DNA of 64,000 bases from Allobosea psychrotolerans (lineage in GTDB: Bacteria > Pseudomonadota > Alphaproteobacteria > Rhizobiales > Beijerinckiaceae): positions 114,837-178,836 of the forward strand of contig NZ_PQFZ01000012.1 of assembly GCF_002917105.1 (NCBI RefSeq), written 5' to 3'. A model generated the notes under the pieces. The model had not been told where the DNA came from. It did not search any database and saw only the letters and a list, made by a program, of their open reading frames with translations. This document shows positions 18,383-27,790 of the stretch, one piece after another (the first letter of the stretch is position 1; each line of letters begins with the position of its first letter). Both the position numbers and the translations under genes were made by a program.

Positions 18383-18572
18383 GCCGCGTCAGGCGTCCTC
18401 CCAGGTGCCGGGATAGATCGCGGCGGTGAGGCTGCTGCGGATGGGGCAGGCGCAAGCATCGAACCCGGAAACCTCAAGCGACGCGGCAGGTCTCGGAGGG
18501 GCCAGCAACCGGCATGCCAAGCGAACAGACCTGCCAAGTCGATGAGCGGATCGGCCCGTATCCTCGTCGCTC
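18383..18572. other. Degenerate intergenic segment
   Basis: Between the LivF gene and the PotC-like relic. Open stretches occur on the minus strand in two frames, one ending TAAIYPGTWEDA before a stop, but neither matches a family I recognise. It is best read as decayed coding DNA. Confidence 0.3.
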
Positions 18573-19295
18573 CTAATGGCTGCCGCCAAGATAGGCAGCA
18601 CGCACCGCCGGGTCGTTCTTCAGGCTGGTGGCCTCGCCGGAGCTGGCCAGGCGGCCGTTTTCCAGCACATAGCCGTAATCGGCGACATCGAGCGCAGCGG
18701 CGGCGAACTGCTCGACCAGCAGCATGGTGATCCTGGCCGCCTTCAGCCGTGCGATCGTGGCGAAGACCTCCTCGACGAGGCGCGGCGCGAGCCCCATCGA
18801 GGGTTCGTCGAGCAGCAGGACCTCAGGCCCCAGCATCAGCGCCCGCGCCATCGCCAGCATCTGTTGCTCGCCGCCCGAGAGAGTGCCGGCGAGCTGGGCG
18901 CGGCGCTCCTTCAGGCGCGGAAAGAGCTCGAACATGCGCTGGCGGTCATGCTCGACATCGCCCCTGGGCCGCGCGCCGGTCAGGCGCGGAAATGCGCCGA
19001 GCTCGAGATTGTCGTCGACGCTCAAGGCGGGGAAGACCCGCCGGCCTTCGGGCGAGTGGGCCATGCCGAGCCTGGTGATCTCGTGCGAGGCCATGCCGGC
19101 GATGCTGCGCCCGGCCAGCAGGATCTCGCCGGCATCGGGCTTGATCATGCCGGAGATCGCCCGCAGCGTCGTGGTCTTGCCGGCGCCGTTGGAGCCGATC
19201 AGCGTGACGAGCTGGCCCTTGGGCACGGAGATCGAGAGCCGGTGCAGCACCTGCACCTTGCCATAGCCGGCGACGAGATTCTGGACCTGGAGCAT
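18573..19295 (-). CDS. livF: Branched-chain amino acid ABC transporter ATP-binding protein (LivF)
   Basis: A 240-residue ATPase of typical LivF length. Walker A GSNGAGKT is near residues 34-41, the SPEGRRVFPALSVDDNLELG stretch is diagnostic for LivF, signature LSGGEQQML and Walker B VLLLDEPSMGL follow. It is the last gene of the operon starting at 23489 and lies 12 bases after the LivM-LivG fusion gene. Confidence 0.93.
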   Translation of the reverse strand: MLQVQNLVAGYGKVQVLHRLSISVPKGQLVTLIGSNGAGKTTTLRAISGMIKPDAGEILLAGRSIAGMASHEITRLGMAHSPEGRRVFPALSVDDNLELGAFPRLTGARPRGDVEHDRQRMFELFPRLKERRAQLAGTLSGGEQQMLAMARALMLGPEVLLLDEPSMGLAPRLVEEVFATIARLKAARITMLLVEQFAAAALDVADYGYVLENGRLASSGEATSLKNDPAVRAAYLGGSH

Positions 19296-19307
19296 GGTCT
19301 CGTCCCT

Positions 19308-21299
19308 TCAATGGGCCGTGGCGGCGCTGCCGCCGAGATAGGCCTCGATCACGCGCGGGTCGGCCTGGATCTGGGCGGGCACGCCCTCGGCGATCTTCTG
19401 GCCGAAATCGAGCACCGTCACCGTGTCGGAAATGCTCATCACCACATCCATGTGATGCTCGATCAGGACGACGGTGATGCCATGCGCCTTGATCTTGCGG
19501 ATGATCTCGATGAGCTCCTTGATATCGGGCGCGGTCAGGCCGGCGGCCGGCTCGTCGAGCAGCAGGAGCTTGGGGTCGAGCGCCAGCGCGCGGCCGATCT
19601 CAAGCAGCCGCATCTTGCCATAGGGGAGGTTGCGCGCCTCCTCATTCGCCAGGGCGTCGAGCCCGACGAATTGCAGGATGCTGGCTGCGCGCTCGCGCGC
19701 GGCGCTCTCCTCCCGGCGCGCCTGCGGCAGCCCCAGGGCGACGGCAAAGAGGCCGCTGCGATAGGTGTGGTGCAGGCCGACCATGACATTCTCCAGGCAG
19801 GTCAATTCGCCGAAGAGCTGGACGTTCTGGAAGGTGCGGGCGATGCCCTGCTCCGCGATCTCGGGCGAGTTCCGGCCGACCAGGCTCTTGCCCTCGAAGA
19901 GGATGTCGCCGCCGGTCGGCGTGTAGATGCCGGTGAGCACGTTCATCATCGTGCTCTTGCCCGAGCCATTGGGGCCGATCAGCCCGTGGATGGTGCCGGG
20001 CTTCACCGCCATGTCGATGGCGTTCAGCGCCTTCAGGCCGCCGAACTGCATCAGCACGGCCCGCGCATCGAGCAGGGTGCCTCCAGGCGGCGTGCTGGTC
20101 GCGGTCGCGCCCCAGACCCGCGCCTCATTGCCGGTTTCCCTGGCCACAAGCGACCGGCCGCCGCGCCGCAACGACAGGCGCGTGAGCAGCTGCCGGACGA
20201 AGCCCATGATGCCGTCGGGCAGGTAATAGACCACGAACAGGATCATCAGCCCGTAGATGGTGAGCTTGTAGTCGACGATGCGCTCGAGGAAGAGCGAGAA
20301 CACGAAGAACAGCACGCAGAGCGTCACCGCGACGCCGATGCTGTGCGCCTGGCTCGGATCGTTGCGCCAGGCCGAGAAGCCGCCGACGACGGCGCCGAGC
20401 GCGATCAGCCCGGCGGTGATCCGGAACAGTTCGAGATCGGCCAGGATGTTTGGCAGGAAGACGACGATGGCCGAGCCGATGATCGGCCCCATCCTGGATT
20501 TGCGCCCGCCCATGGCGACGGCGAGCAGGAATTCGATGGAGGTGGCGAAGTTGAAGGCTTCCGGCGCGATATATTGCCGGAAATAGGCATAGAGCGCGCC
20601 TGCCAGCCCGGCGAAACCGGCGCTGATGACGAAGGCCAGGACCTTGTGCTTGTAGACGCTGACGCCCATGCAATCCGAGGCGATCGGTGAATCGCGCAGC
20701 GCTTCGAAAGCCCGGCCGTAGCGCGAGGCGATGATGCGGTTGATCACCACCACCGTCAGCACCAGCGCGATGGCCGAGATGTAGTAGTACTCGACCTCCC
20801 TCAACCGCTTCAGCGACAGGTCGATATAGTCGCGCAGATCGATGAAGAGCGGTGTGCGCAATTCGATGCCGAGCGGGCCGTTGGTCAGGTTGAGATGGCC
20901 GAGCCAAGGGCCGAGATCGGTCATCTCGTTGATCAGGGTGACGACGATCGTCCCGAAGGCGAGCGTCACCATGGCGAGATAGGGGCCGGTGACCTTCAGC
21001 GCCGGCAAAGCGAGCAGTGCCCCGAACAGGGCCGTGATGACGATGCCGGCCGGCAGCGCCCACCAGAAGCCCAGGCCGAAATGCAGGGACAGCAGGCCCG
21101 CCGTATAGGCCCCGACGCCGAACAGCGCGGCATGGCCGATCGAGACTTCGCCGGTATAGCCGAAGACGATGTCGAGCCCGAGCACCAGGATCGAATAGAT
21201 CACGATCGTGGTGATCAAGGGCAGGTAGTAGGACGAGGTCACGACGAAGGGCAGCGCGAACAGCGCGACGACGCCGGCGATGAAGAGAAGCGTCTTCAT
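19308..21299 (-). CDS. Fused LivM permease-LivG ATPase of a branched-chain amino acid ABC transporter
   Basis: A 663-residue fusion. Residues 1-370 are a LivM permease (GLDIVFGYTGEVSIGHAALF near 41-60; EAA loop FEALRDSPIASDCMGVSVY near 198-216) with an extra helical stretch around 320-360. After a linker of about 35 residues, residues 410-663 form a LivG ATPase with Walker A GPNGSGKS at 442-449, ARTFQNVQLF, and LLLLDEPAAGL. Fusion fixes one LivM to one LivG per polypeptide. The frame is open throughout, so this is a true fusion and not a sequencing artefact. Confidence 0.92.
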   Translation of the reverse strand: MKTLLFIAGVVALFALPFVVTSSYYLPLITTIVIYSILVLGLDIVFGYTGEVSIGHAALFGVGAYTAGLLSLHFGLGFWWALPAGIVITALFGALLALPALKVTGPYLAMVTLAFGTIVVTLINEMTDLGPWLGHLNLTNGPLGIELRTPLFIDLRDYIDLSLKRLREVEYYYISAIALVLTVVVINRIIASRYGRAFEALRDSPIASDCMGVSVYKHKVLAFVISAGFAGLAGALYAYFRQYIAPEAFNFATSIEFLLAVAMGGRKSRMGPIIGSAIVVFLPNILADLELFRITAGLIALGAVVGGFSAWRNDPSQAHSIGVAVTLCVLFFVFSLFLERIVDYKLTIYGLMILFVVYYLPDGIMGFVRQLLTRLSLRRGGRSLVARETGNEARVWGATATSTPPGGTLLDARAVLMQFGGLKALNAIDMAVKPGTIHGLIGPNGSGKSTMMNVLTGIYTPTGGDILFEGKSLVGRNSPEIAEQGIARTFQNVQLFGELTCLENVMVGLHHTYRSGLFAVALGLPQARREESAARERAASILQFVGLDALANEEARNLPYGKMRLLEIGRALALDPKLLLLDEPAAGLTAPDIKELIEIIRKIKAHGITVVLIEHHMDVVMSISDTVTVLDFGQKIAEGVPAQIQADPRVIEAYLGGSAATAH

Positions 21300-21306
21300 G
21301 GCGGGC

Positions 21307-22206
21307 TCAGACCTTCTTGATCGCGGTCTTGCCGAAGAGCCCGGCGGGCTTCAGCGACAGGACGAGCAGCAGCAGGATCAGCCCCGGGACATCCTTGTAG
21401 CCGGTGTCGAAATAGAAGCCGGTCATGCTTTCCGTGATGCCGAGGATCAGGCCGCCGACGACGACGCCGAGCCCGCTCGACAATCCGCCGATGATCGCGA
21501 CTGCAAAGGCCTTCAGGCCCAGCGCCGCGCCCATATTGGCGCCGGTCAATGTGATCGGGGCGATCAGCACGCCGGCGAGCGCGGCGGCGAGCGAGGACAG
21601 CGCGTAGGAGAAGGTGATGACGAGCGGCGTGTTGATGCCCATCAGCCCGGCTGCATCGCGATCGTTCGAGGTTGCCACCACCGCCTTGCCGTAGATCGAG
21701 CGGCGATTGAAGGCCTCGACGGCGAGCATCATCGCGAGCGCGCCGAGCACGATCGCGATCTCCATCGGGCGGATATTGACGCCCGCGATCGTCAGCGGGT
21801 CCTCGCTCAGGGGCGAGGGGAACTTCAGCGGGTCCTTGCCCCAGATGTTCTCGGCCATGTTCTTGAAGATGATGCCGAGCGCGATCGTCGCCATGATCCA
21901 GCCGGCCTCTGACTTGGTCTTCATGGCTTGCCTGACGCCGAGCCGCTCGACGACCGCGCCCTGGGCGAGGCCGAAGGCGAAGACGAAGGGCAGGGCGATC
22001 AGATAGGCCGCGAGCGTGCCCAGATGCAGTCCGATCAGGACGTTCACGCAGGTCAGGCCGACAAGCGCGCCCAATGTCAGCGCCTCGCCCTGGCCGAAAT
22101 TCAGCGTCTTGGAGGTGGCGAAGGTGAGCTGGTAGCCGAAGGCGATGACGCCGTAGATCATGCCGACGGAAATGCCGGAGACGAGGATCTGGAAGAAGTT
22201 CTGCAT
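21307..22206 (-). CDS. livH: Branched-chain amino acid ABC transporter permease (LivH)
   Basis: A 299-residue inner-membrane permease starting MQNFFQILVSGISVGMIYGV with the family motif TLNFGQGEALTLGALVG. It ends seven bases before the LivM-LivG fusion start. It follows the binding-protein gene after a hairpin-containing gap. Confidence 0.93.
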   Translation of the reverse strand: MQNFFQILVSGISVGMIYGVIAFGYQLTFATSKTLNFGQGEALTLGALVGLTCVNVLIGLHLGTLAAYLIALPFVFAFGLAQGAVVERLGVRQAMKTKSEAGWIMATIALGIIFKNMAENIWGKDPLKFPSPLSEDPLTIAGVNIRPMEIAIVLGALAMMLAVEAFNRRSIYGKAVVATSNDRDAAGLMGINTPLVITFSYALSSLAAALAGVLIAPITLTGANMGAALGLKAFAVAIIGGLSSGLGVVVGGLILGITESMTGFYFDTGYKDVPGLILLLLVLSLKPAGLFGKTAIKKV

Positions 22207-22238
22207 GGAGGGACCGACACTCCGCCCGATAATGAAGA

Positions 22239-22263
22239 ACCCTCCCCGCCGGGCGGGGAGGGT
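22239..22263 (-). terminator. Intercistronic GC-rich hairpin between binding-protein gene and livH
   Basis: ACCCTCCCCGCC at 22239-22250 and GGCGGGGAGGGT at 22252-22263 form a perfect 12-bp stem with almost no loop. No T-run follows, so it is less a terminator than an RNA-stabilising or attenuating hairpin; such structures after the binding-protein gene commonly raise its expression relative to the permeases. Confidence 0.7.
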
Positions 22264-22286
22264 CGGTGTCCAGCGAAAGCCGCCGC

Positions 22287-23489
22287 TCAGGACTTCGGCT
22301 TGACCCGCAGCGCGCCCGCACCTTCGAGATCGGCCGGGTTGGCCGGCACGACGCGGCCGCCCTTGACGATGCCGAGCACGGGGATGTTGGCCGTGATCGC
22401 CTCATGATCGGTGGCGCTGAAGGGCTTGTCATAGGTGGTGACGACGCCCTCGACCTTGGTGGTCAGGTTCTCGAGCGCCTCGCGGATCTTGCGACCGTCC
22501 GTCGACTTGGCCTGGTTGATCGCGGCAGCCAGCAGGTACATCGAATCATAGCCCTGGGCGGCCGAGACCGGGGAGGGGATGCGGTCGACCTTGTAGGCGG
22601 CCTGATAGGCCTCGATGAAGCTCTTGCGCTTCGGCGTCGAGGGCAGCTGGATGAAGGTCTGCGGCATCATCACGCCCTCGCCATTGGCGCCGGCGGCATC
22701 GATAAAGCTCGCCATCGACAGCGTCCAGGAGCCCATGACCGGCACCTTCCAGCCGAGCTTGACGACGGCATTGACCGTCTGCGCCAGCTCGGGGCCGATC
22801 GCATAGGTCAGCACCACATCGGCCCCGGCGTCCTTGGCGCGCAGGGCCTGCGCGGTCATGTCGGTGTCGCCGATGTTGAACTTCTCGACGGCGACCGGCT
22901 TTAGGCCGCGCTCGGCGAGCGCCTTTTCGAGATCGGCGCGGCCGAGCTGACCGTAATTGGTCGAGTCCGCGATGATCGCGACCTTGGTGTAGCCGTTCTT
23001 CTTGACGGCTTCTGCGATCATAGAGCTCTGGATGGTGTCGTTGGCGGCGTTGCGGAAGACGTAGTTCGCCTTGTGCTCGGGCGCCTTGAACTGCTGCGTC
23101 ACCAGCGTGCCGGTCGACACGTTGTTCATCACGGGGATTTCGGCTTCCTGGTAGAAGCGCTGCGAGGCGAGCGAGACGCCGGTGTTGATGAAGCCGACGG
23201 TCGCGACGACCTGCTCCTTGTTGATCAATTCCTGCGCGATCTGGACGCCGAGCTCGTTCTTGGCCTCGTCGTCGCGCTCGATCAGCTGGATCGGCTTGCC
23301 GAGCACGCCGCCGGCCTTGTTGATCTCCTGCGCCGCGAGCTTCACGCCATCGCGCATGCTGACGCCCATGGCGGCCGAGCCGCCTGTGTAGGGGCCGCTG
23401 ATGCCGATCTTGATGGTTTGCTGGGCGTAGGCCGCCCCGGTCATGGCCGCGCTGAAAGCTGCGGCGGCGAGCCATTTCTTCATCGTCAT
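22287..23489 (-). CDS. Branched-chain amino acid ABC transporter substrate-binding protein
   Basis: About 400 residues. The N-terminus MTMKKWLAAAAFSAAMTGAA is a Sec signal peptide with a likely cut after AYAQ; the mature part opens QTIKIGISGPYTGGSAAMGV, typical of LivJ-like receptors. I use the ATG at 23489, which has GGATGG five bases upstream; the ATG at 23498 and a further one at 23483 are also possible. It is the first gene of the operon with LivH, LivM-LivG and LivF. Confidence 0.92.
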   Translation of the reverse strand: MTMKKWLAAAAFSAAMTGAAYAQQTIKIGISGPYTGGSAAMGVSMRDGVKLAAQEINKAGGVLGKPIQLIERDDEAKNELGVQIAQELINKEQVVATVGFINTGVSLASQRFYQEAEIPVMNNVSTGTLVTQQFKAPEHKANYVFRNAANDTIQSSMIAEAVKKNGYTKVAIIADSTNYGQLGRADLEKALAERGLKPVAVEKFNIGDTDMTAQALRAKDAGADVVLTYAIGPELAQTVNAVVKLGWKVPVMGSWTLSMASFIDAAGANGEGVMMPQTFIQLPSTPKRKSFIEAYQAAYKVDRIPSPVSAAQGYDSMYLLAAAINQAKSTDGRKIREALENLTTKVEGVVTTYDKPFSATDHEAITANIPVLGIVKGGRVVPANPADLEGAGALRVKPKS

Positions 23490-23498
23490 GGTTTCCAT

Positions 23499-23828
23499 CC
23501 CAATTGCACGGTTCAATCTTCCGATTTGCTCGGAATTGATGCTTATTTTTGTTATTCTAAACTTTTCGTCGGCGGCCTGCGATGCAAGGCGCTCCCTCGA
23601 CGGACAGTCAAGGGCACATTCCCGCGGCTGGCAGGACATACCAAGTCTTCAAAGGCTTATGGCGAACTGGTTGCGTGGGCAACCGAGAATGTCGGGTGCG
23701 CGGCCCTGGAGTATCAATCTTTAGTCTTATCGGGGTGGCAGCGTTTTCCCGATCGACGGAGATTGCCTGCGAAGGAGGCAATTTCCCTCCGCACGTGACG
23801 ATCACGCGCTTGGCGTTGTGGCTGATGC
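23499..23828. promoter_or_regulatory. Intergenic region upstream of the second Liv operon
   Basis: About 330 bases without a supported gene. The part nearest the binding-protein gene (23515-23570) is AT-rich for this genome and contains TTATTTTTGTTATTCTAAAC on the plus strand, so the promoter of the minus-strand operon probably lies here. The rest shows nothing recognisable. Confidence 0.35.
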
Positions 23829-25469
23829 TCACGCCGGGCCGAACCGCGCCTCCAGCAGGTCGATTTCCCTGACGAGCTTTCTGGCGATCTCGTCCGAGGT
23901 GCCGCGCGCCCGGGCGACGCGGTAGATTTCATCCCGCTCGGCGCGCAGGCCGGCAAGGCGCAATTCGCGCTCGATCGCATCGGCCTTGCGGGCGAGATCG
24001 GCTTCCGCGCCGATCTTGGAGCGTCCGTCGATGCGCTCGCGGTAGAGCTCCATCAGGCGGGCGCCGACTTCGACGTAGAGGTCGGCATCGTTGCGGCCGC
24101 TGCCCATTTTGTGTTGCACCTTCTCCAGCGCCTTGATCGCCGCTTCGGCGGCGGCGTTGCGAACCCTGTCCTCCTCTTCCTGGTGGGAGGGCTCGGGAGG
24201 CAGCTCCAGATTCTTGAGCAGGAAGGGCAGGCCGATGCTCGCCGCGACCAGCGACAGGATGATCACGCCGGCTGCCAGGAAGATGGCGAGGTCGCGGACC
24301 GGGAAGGCCGAGCCGTCATTCATCGTCAATGGCAGTGTCAGCACGCCGGCAAGCGTGATCGCTCCGCGCACGCCGGCGAGCGAGGTCGCCGCGACCAGGC
24401 GCAAGCCCGGCACATAGCGCTTCTCGCCGCGGCGCGCCGCCCGCGCGAGCGTGAAGCGCAAAGACACCCACACCCAGGTGAAGCGGAGCGCAGCCAGCGC
24501 GAAGGTGATGACGGCGACATAGGCGATGAGCCAGACAGGGTCATGGTGCCCGGTCTCGCGCACGGCTTTCGCTGCGCCTGCGACGATCAAAGGGAGCTGC
24601 TCGCCCAGCAGCACGAAGATGATGCCATTGGCGGCGAACTGGACCGTGTCCCAGACGGCATGGCCGCGCACGCGCGTGATCGCGAGGATTTGTCCGCTCT
24701 GGTCGGCATAGCTCATGGTGATGCCCGCCGCGACGGCCGCGAGAATGCCGGAGCAATGCAGATGCTCGGCCAGGAGATAGGCTCCGAACGGGATCAGCAG
24801 GCTGATGAGGATCTGCGAGCCGGTTTCCTCGCCGAGTCGGCGCGTCACCCAGCCCACCGCGCGTGTCGTGCTCCAGGTCACCGCGACGCCGATCGTGATG
24901 CCGCCGATCGCGACCCAGAGGAAGGTGCCGAAGGCGCTGACCAGGGAAAAGCTCCCGGTCAGCGCGGCTACGACGGCAAAGCGCATGCAGACCAGGCCCG
25001 AGGCGTCGTTGAGCAGCGATTCACCCTCGAGGATGTGCATCAGTCGCTTGGGAACCGGCACCCGGGCGGCGATGGCGGAGACCGCGATCGGGTCCGTCGG
25101 CGAGAGGATCGCGGCGAGCGCGAAGGCCACCGCGAGCGGCATGGCCGGAAACAGCCAGTTGAGCAGGAAGCCGACGCCCAGCACGGTGAAGAGGACGAGG
25201 CCCAAAGCGAGTTCCAGGATCGTGCCCTTGTCCCGAAACAGCCCCTCCTTGGGGATGCGCCAGCCATCGAGGAAGAGCAGCGGCGGCAGGAACAGCAGGA
25301 AGAAGATGTCGGGCTGCAGCTGGACGCTGAGATCGGCCACGGAGGCGATGAGCGCGCCGAGCCCGATCTGGACGAGAGGGAGCGGCAGCGGTGCAGGAGA
25401 AAGCCGCGCGAGCATGCCGCTGACCACGACGGCCAGCAGCAGGACCAGAATGATCGCGATCATCTCCAC
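23829..25469 (-). CDS. Na+/H+ antiporter, CPA1 (NhaP/YjcE) family
   Basis: A 546-residue inner-membrane cation/proton exchanger. About twelve helices occupy residues 1-415. The ion-binding motifs are SPTDPIA at 123-129 and EGESLLND at 148-155, both hallmarks of CPA1. A hydrophilic, probably helical cytoplasmic tail of ~130 residues (from EPSHQEEEDR) follows, common in bacterial CPA1 members and thought to be regulatory. The start is a GTG at 25469, with an alternative ATG two codons later. Confidence 0.92.
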   Translation of the reverse strand: MEMIAIILVLLLAVVVSGMLARLSPAPLPLPLVQIGLGALIASVADLSVQLQPDIFFLLFLPPLLFLDGWRIPKEGLFRDKGTILELALGLVLFTVLGVGFLLNWLFPAMPLAVAFALAAILSPTDPIAVSAIAARVPVPKRLMHILEGESLLNDASGLVCMRFAVVAALTGSFSLVSAFGTFLWVAIGGITIGVAVTWSTTRAVGWVTRRLGEETGSQILISLLIPFGAYLLAEHLHCSGILAAVAAGITMSYADQSGQILAITRVRGHAVWDTVQFAANGIIFVLLGEQLPLIVAGAAKAVRETGHHDPVWLIAYVAVITFALAALRFTWVWVSLRFTLARAARRGEKRYVPGLRLVAATSLAGVRGAITLAGVLTLPLTMNDGSAFPVRDLAIFLAAGVIILSLVAASIGLPFLLKNLELPPEPSHQEEEDRVRNAAAEAAIKALEKVQHKMGSGRNDADLYVEVGARLMELYRERIDGRSKIGAEADLARKADAIERELRLAGLRAERDEIYRVARARGTSDEIARKLVREIDLLEARFGPA

Positions 25470-25644
25470 GGCTTACTTCTTGTCCATTGAGCCGCCCCGG
25501 CTTGTTCATGGGCAGGCCTGTGCTCGATCCATCCCCGTGATGCGCATGATCCCAGCGAGAATAGGGCGGGGCTGCCGCTTGCCCATGTCGTCATCGCGAC
25601 GGCACGACCTTTGGGCGTGATCGGTTTGCCGCCGGAAGCGGCGC

Positions 25645-26508
25645 TCACGCCCCCGTGGCAGCCCAGAGTTCCCCCTTCTCCTCGACGCGCCTTTCGGATT
25701 TCAGCTTGAGGAGATGGGCCAGCACGTTGCGCTCGGCAGCGAGCTGCAGCCAGGGATCGGTCTTGGAATAGAGTCGGTCGACCAGGTCCCGGGTGCCCAG
25801 TGGTCCCGCGGCGAGAGCAGCGGCGATCTCGTCCTCGCGCTTGAGCCGGCGGTCGAGCAGCTCATGCACATAGGGCCTGGGATCGGGCAAGGGCGGGCCA
25901 TGCCCCGGCAGATAGAGCCGGTCGTCGCGGGCCATCATCAGGCGCAGGCTTCTGACGTAGTCGGCCATGTCGCCGCCCGGCGGGGAGACGATGCTGCTCG
26001 ACCAGGACATCACATGGTCGGCGCTGAACAGGATCCCGTCCCGATAGGCGAAGCAGAGATGGTCGCTGGCATGGCCGGGGGTGTGGATGGCGAGCATGCC
26101 CAATGCGCTGTCGCCGTCCCGCAGCAGGATGTCGGGTATGAAGGCGTCGTCGGCGCTGAGATGGAATGCATAGGTCTTCGCGCCGGTGCGGGCCTTCAGC
26201 GCCGCCGTTGCGCCGAGATGGTCGGAATGGGTGTGGCTGAGCAGGATCGCGGAGACGGAGCCGCCCGTCGCCTTCAGGATCTCGTCGAGATGGCCGACAT
26301 CATCGGGGCCGGGATCGAGAACCATGAAGCCGTCGCCGGTCTCGATCAGATAGGTGTTCGTGCCGTGATAGGTCATCAGGCTCGGATTCCTGGCGACGAT
26401 GCGGGAAATGCCGGGAACGACGGCCAGGGGAACGCCGCGCGCGGGCTCGCTCTCGCTCAGGAATGCCAAGGCCGGTCCTTTCAGACAATCGCTCGGGGCA
26501 GCGACCAT
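25645..26508 (-). CDS. MBL-fold metallo-hydrolase (glyoxalase II / LACTB2-like)
   Basis: A 287-residue metallo-beta-lactamase-fold hydrolase. Zinc ligands are visible in SHTHSDHLG at 91-99 (HxHxDH), in HTPGHASDH around 142-150, and Asp164 in FSADHV. The C-terminal winged-helix-like segment (DPWLQLAAERNVLAHLLKLK) matches the LACTB2/Beta_lactamase2 C-terminal region. The ATG at 26508 lies eight bases after the stop of the PLP enzyme gene, so the two form an operon. The thioester or ester substrate is unknown. Confidence 0.88.
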   Translation of the reverse strand: MVAAPSDCLKGPALAFLSESEPARGVPLAVVPGISRIVARNPSLMTYHGTNTYLIETGDGFMVLDPGPDDVGHLDEILKATGGSVSAILLSHTHSDHLGATAALKARTGAKTYAFHLSADDAFIPDILLRDGDSALGMLAIHTPGHASDHLCFAYRDGILFSADHVMSWSSSIVSPPGGDMADYVRSLRLMMARDDRLYLPGHGPPLPDPRPYVHELLDRRLKREDEIAAALAAGPLGTRDLVDRLYSKTDPWLQLAAERNVLAHLLKLKSERRVEEKGELWAATGA

Positions 26509-26516
26509 CACTGCTT

Positions 26517-27716
26517 CTAGATCATCTCGGTCAAGCGCGTCTCCGCCATGCGGCGCATGCCGCTCAAAGCGCGCTGCAGATCGGCGATCAGGTCTTCCGC
26601 ATGCTCCAGGCCGATCGAGAGCCGGATCAGCGTGTCCGGACACGTCGATCGCTCGCCCTCTGTGCTGCGCCGATGCTCGATCAGGCTCTCCGTCGAGCCC
26701 AGCGACGTCGAGCGGCGAAACACCGCTGTCCGCTCGCATAGGGCCAGCGCATCCGCCGGCGTGCCGGCGATCTCGAAGGACAGCATGCCGCCGAAGCCGC
26801 CCAGGAACTGCCGCCGCGCCAGCTCATGATGCGGGTCGCCGGGCAGGCCGGGATAATGCACCGCGCCGACCCCGGGATGCGCGGCCAGGGTCGTGGCGAT
26901 CTTGAGTGCGGTCGCGCAGGCGCGCTCGACGCGCAAGGCGAGCGAGCGCATGCCGCGCAGCAGCAGCCAGGCCTCGAAGGGGGGAAGGATGCTGCCATGT
27001 GTTTCCCGGGAGGAGAGGATCTCCCGCCACGCCGTCCCGGTCTGCGCCGTGATGAGCGCGCCCGCGACGAGATCGCCATGGCCGTTCAGATATTTGGTCG
27101 CGGAATGCAGGACGAGATCGGCGCCGAAATCCAGCGGCCGGCACAGCACCGGCGTCGCGACCGTCGCGTCCACCAGGAGCTGCGCGCCGCCCTGATGCGC
27201 GATGGCCGCGAGCGCGGCGATATCCGGCACGCGCCAGAGCGGGTTGCTGGGACATTCCGCCCAGACCAGCCGCGTCTCGCCCGGGCGGATGGCTTGCCGC
27301 ACCGCCTCCGGGCTGCACATATCCGCGCGGGTGACGCTCACGCCCCAGCGCTGGCCGAACGTCTCGATGATGGCGCCGAATTCATAATAGGCCGCCGAAT
27401 CCAGTACGAGGTGATCGCCCGGACGCAGATTGGCGAGGACCGCCTGGGCCGCCGCCGAGCCGGAGCCGAAGACCGCAGCGGCGGCTCCGCCTTCGAGCTG
27501 GGCCAATACGCGCTCTGCGAGCGAGGCGCCGCTATTGCCGGAGCGCGCATAGCGCGAGGCGGTCGAACCGGTGCACAACCCCGCGCCGCCAGGCGGGACA
27601 TACGTGACCGCTGGATGGATCGATGGCACGAGCCCTCCGGTCACGGGGTCCAGGTAATGGTCGAGTTGGGCCAGCACCGTGGCGGCGTGCATCGGAAGTC
27701 TCATCGTGCGGATCAT
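26517..27716 (-). CDS. PLP-dependent Cys/Met metabolism enzyme (cystathionine gamma-synthase/lyase-like)
   Basis: A 399-residue fold-type I enzyme. The PLP lysine is Lys208 in LHSATKYLNGHGD, with Asp183 in LLVDATVATP binding the pyridine nitrogen; SRYARSGN near 54-61 gives the phosphate-binding Tyr/Arg of the neighbouring subunit. The ending RLSIGLEHAEDLIADLQRAL is standard. The start could be 27716, 27704 or 27692; no ribosome site decides. It is divergent from the M20 gene and probably splits or forms a thioether amino acid such as cystathionine, methionine or an S-alkyl cysteine. Confidence 0.9.
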   Translation of the reverse strand: MIRTMRLPMHAATVLAQLDHYLDPVTGGLVPSIHPAVTYVPPGGAGLCTGSTASRYARSGNSGASLAERVLAQLEGGAAAAVFGSGSAAAQAVLANLRPGDHLVLDSAAYYEFGAIIETFGQRWGVSVTRADMCSPEAVRQAIRPGETRLVWAECPSNPLWRVPDIAALAAIAHQGGAQLLVDATVATPVLCRPLDFGADLVLHSATKYLNGHGDLVAGALITAQTGTAWREILSSRETHGSILPPFEAWLLLRGMRSLALRVERACATALKIATTLAAHPGVGAVHYPGLPGDPHHELARRQFLGGFGGMLSFEIAGTPADALALCERTAVFRRSTSLGSTESLIEHRRSTEGERSTCPDTLIRLSIGLEHAEDLIADLQRALSGMRRMAETRLTEMI

Positions 27717-27790
27717 TGCGCGCAGGATAGGCCGATATTGTCGATTGTCGATCCTCGATCATATTGCGAGAGGGGTCGATCTATGGCTAG
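27717..27790. promoter_or_regulatory. Divergent promoter region with TGTCGATTG-type motif
   Basis: Only 74 bases separate the PLP and M20 genes. It contains ATTGTCGATTGTCGAT at 27737-27752 followed by an inverted GATCATATTG. The core TGTCGATTG recurs just upstream of the FadR-type regulator at 32142-32150 and, with one change, at 32163-32171. It is a candidate operator for that regulator. Confidence 0.45.

Noticed and set aside
18576..20690. 704-codon open frame on the plus strand
   Set aside because: Antisense to livF and the LivM-LivG fusion; no domain-like features.
22239..22263. Riboswitch before livH
   Set aside because: Only a single short GC hairpin is present, with no conserved aptamer-like surroundings.
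24111..25490. 459-codon open frame on the plus strand
   Set aside because: Antisense to the Na+/H+ antiporter; low-complexity charged product.
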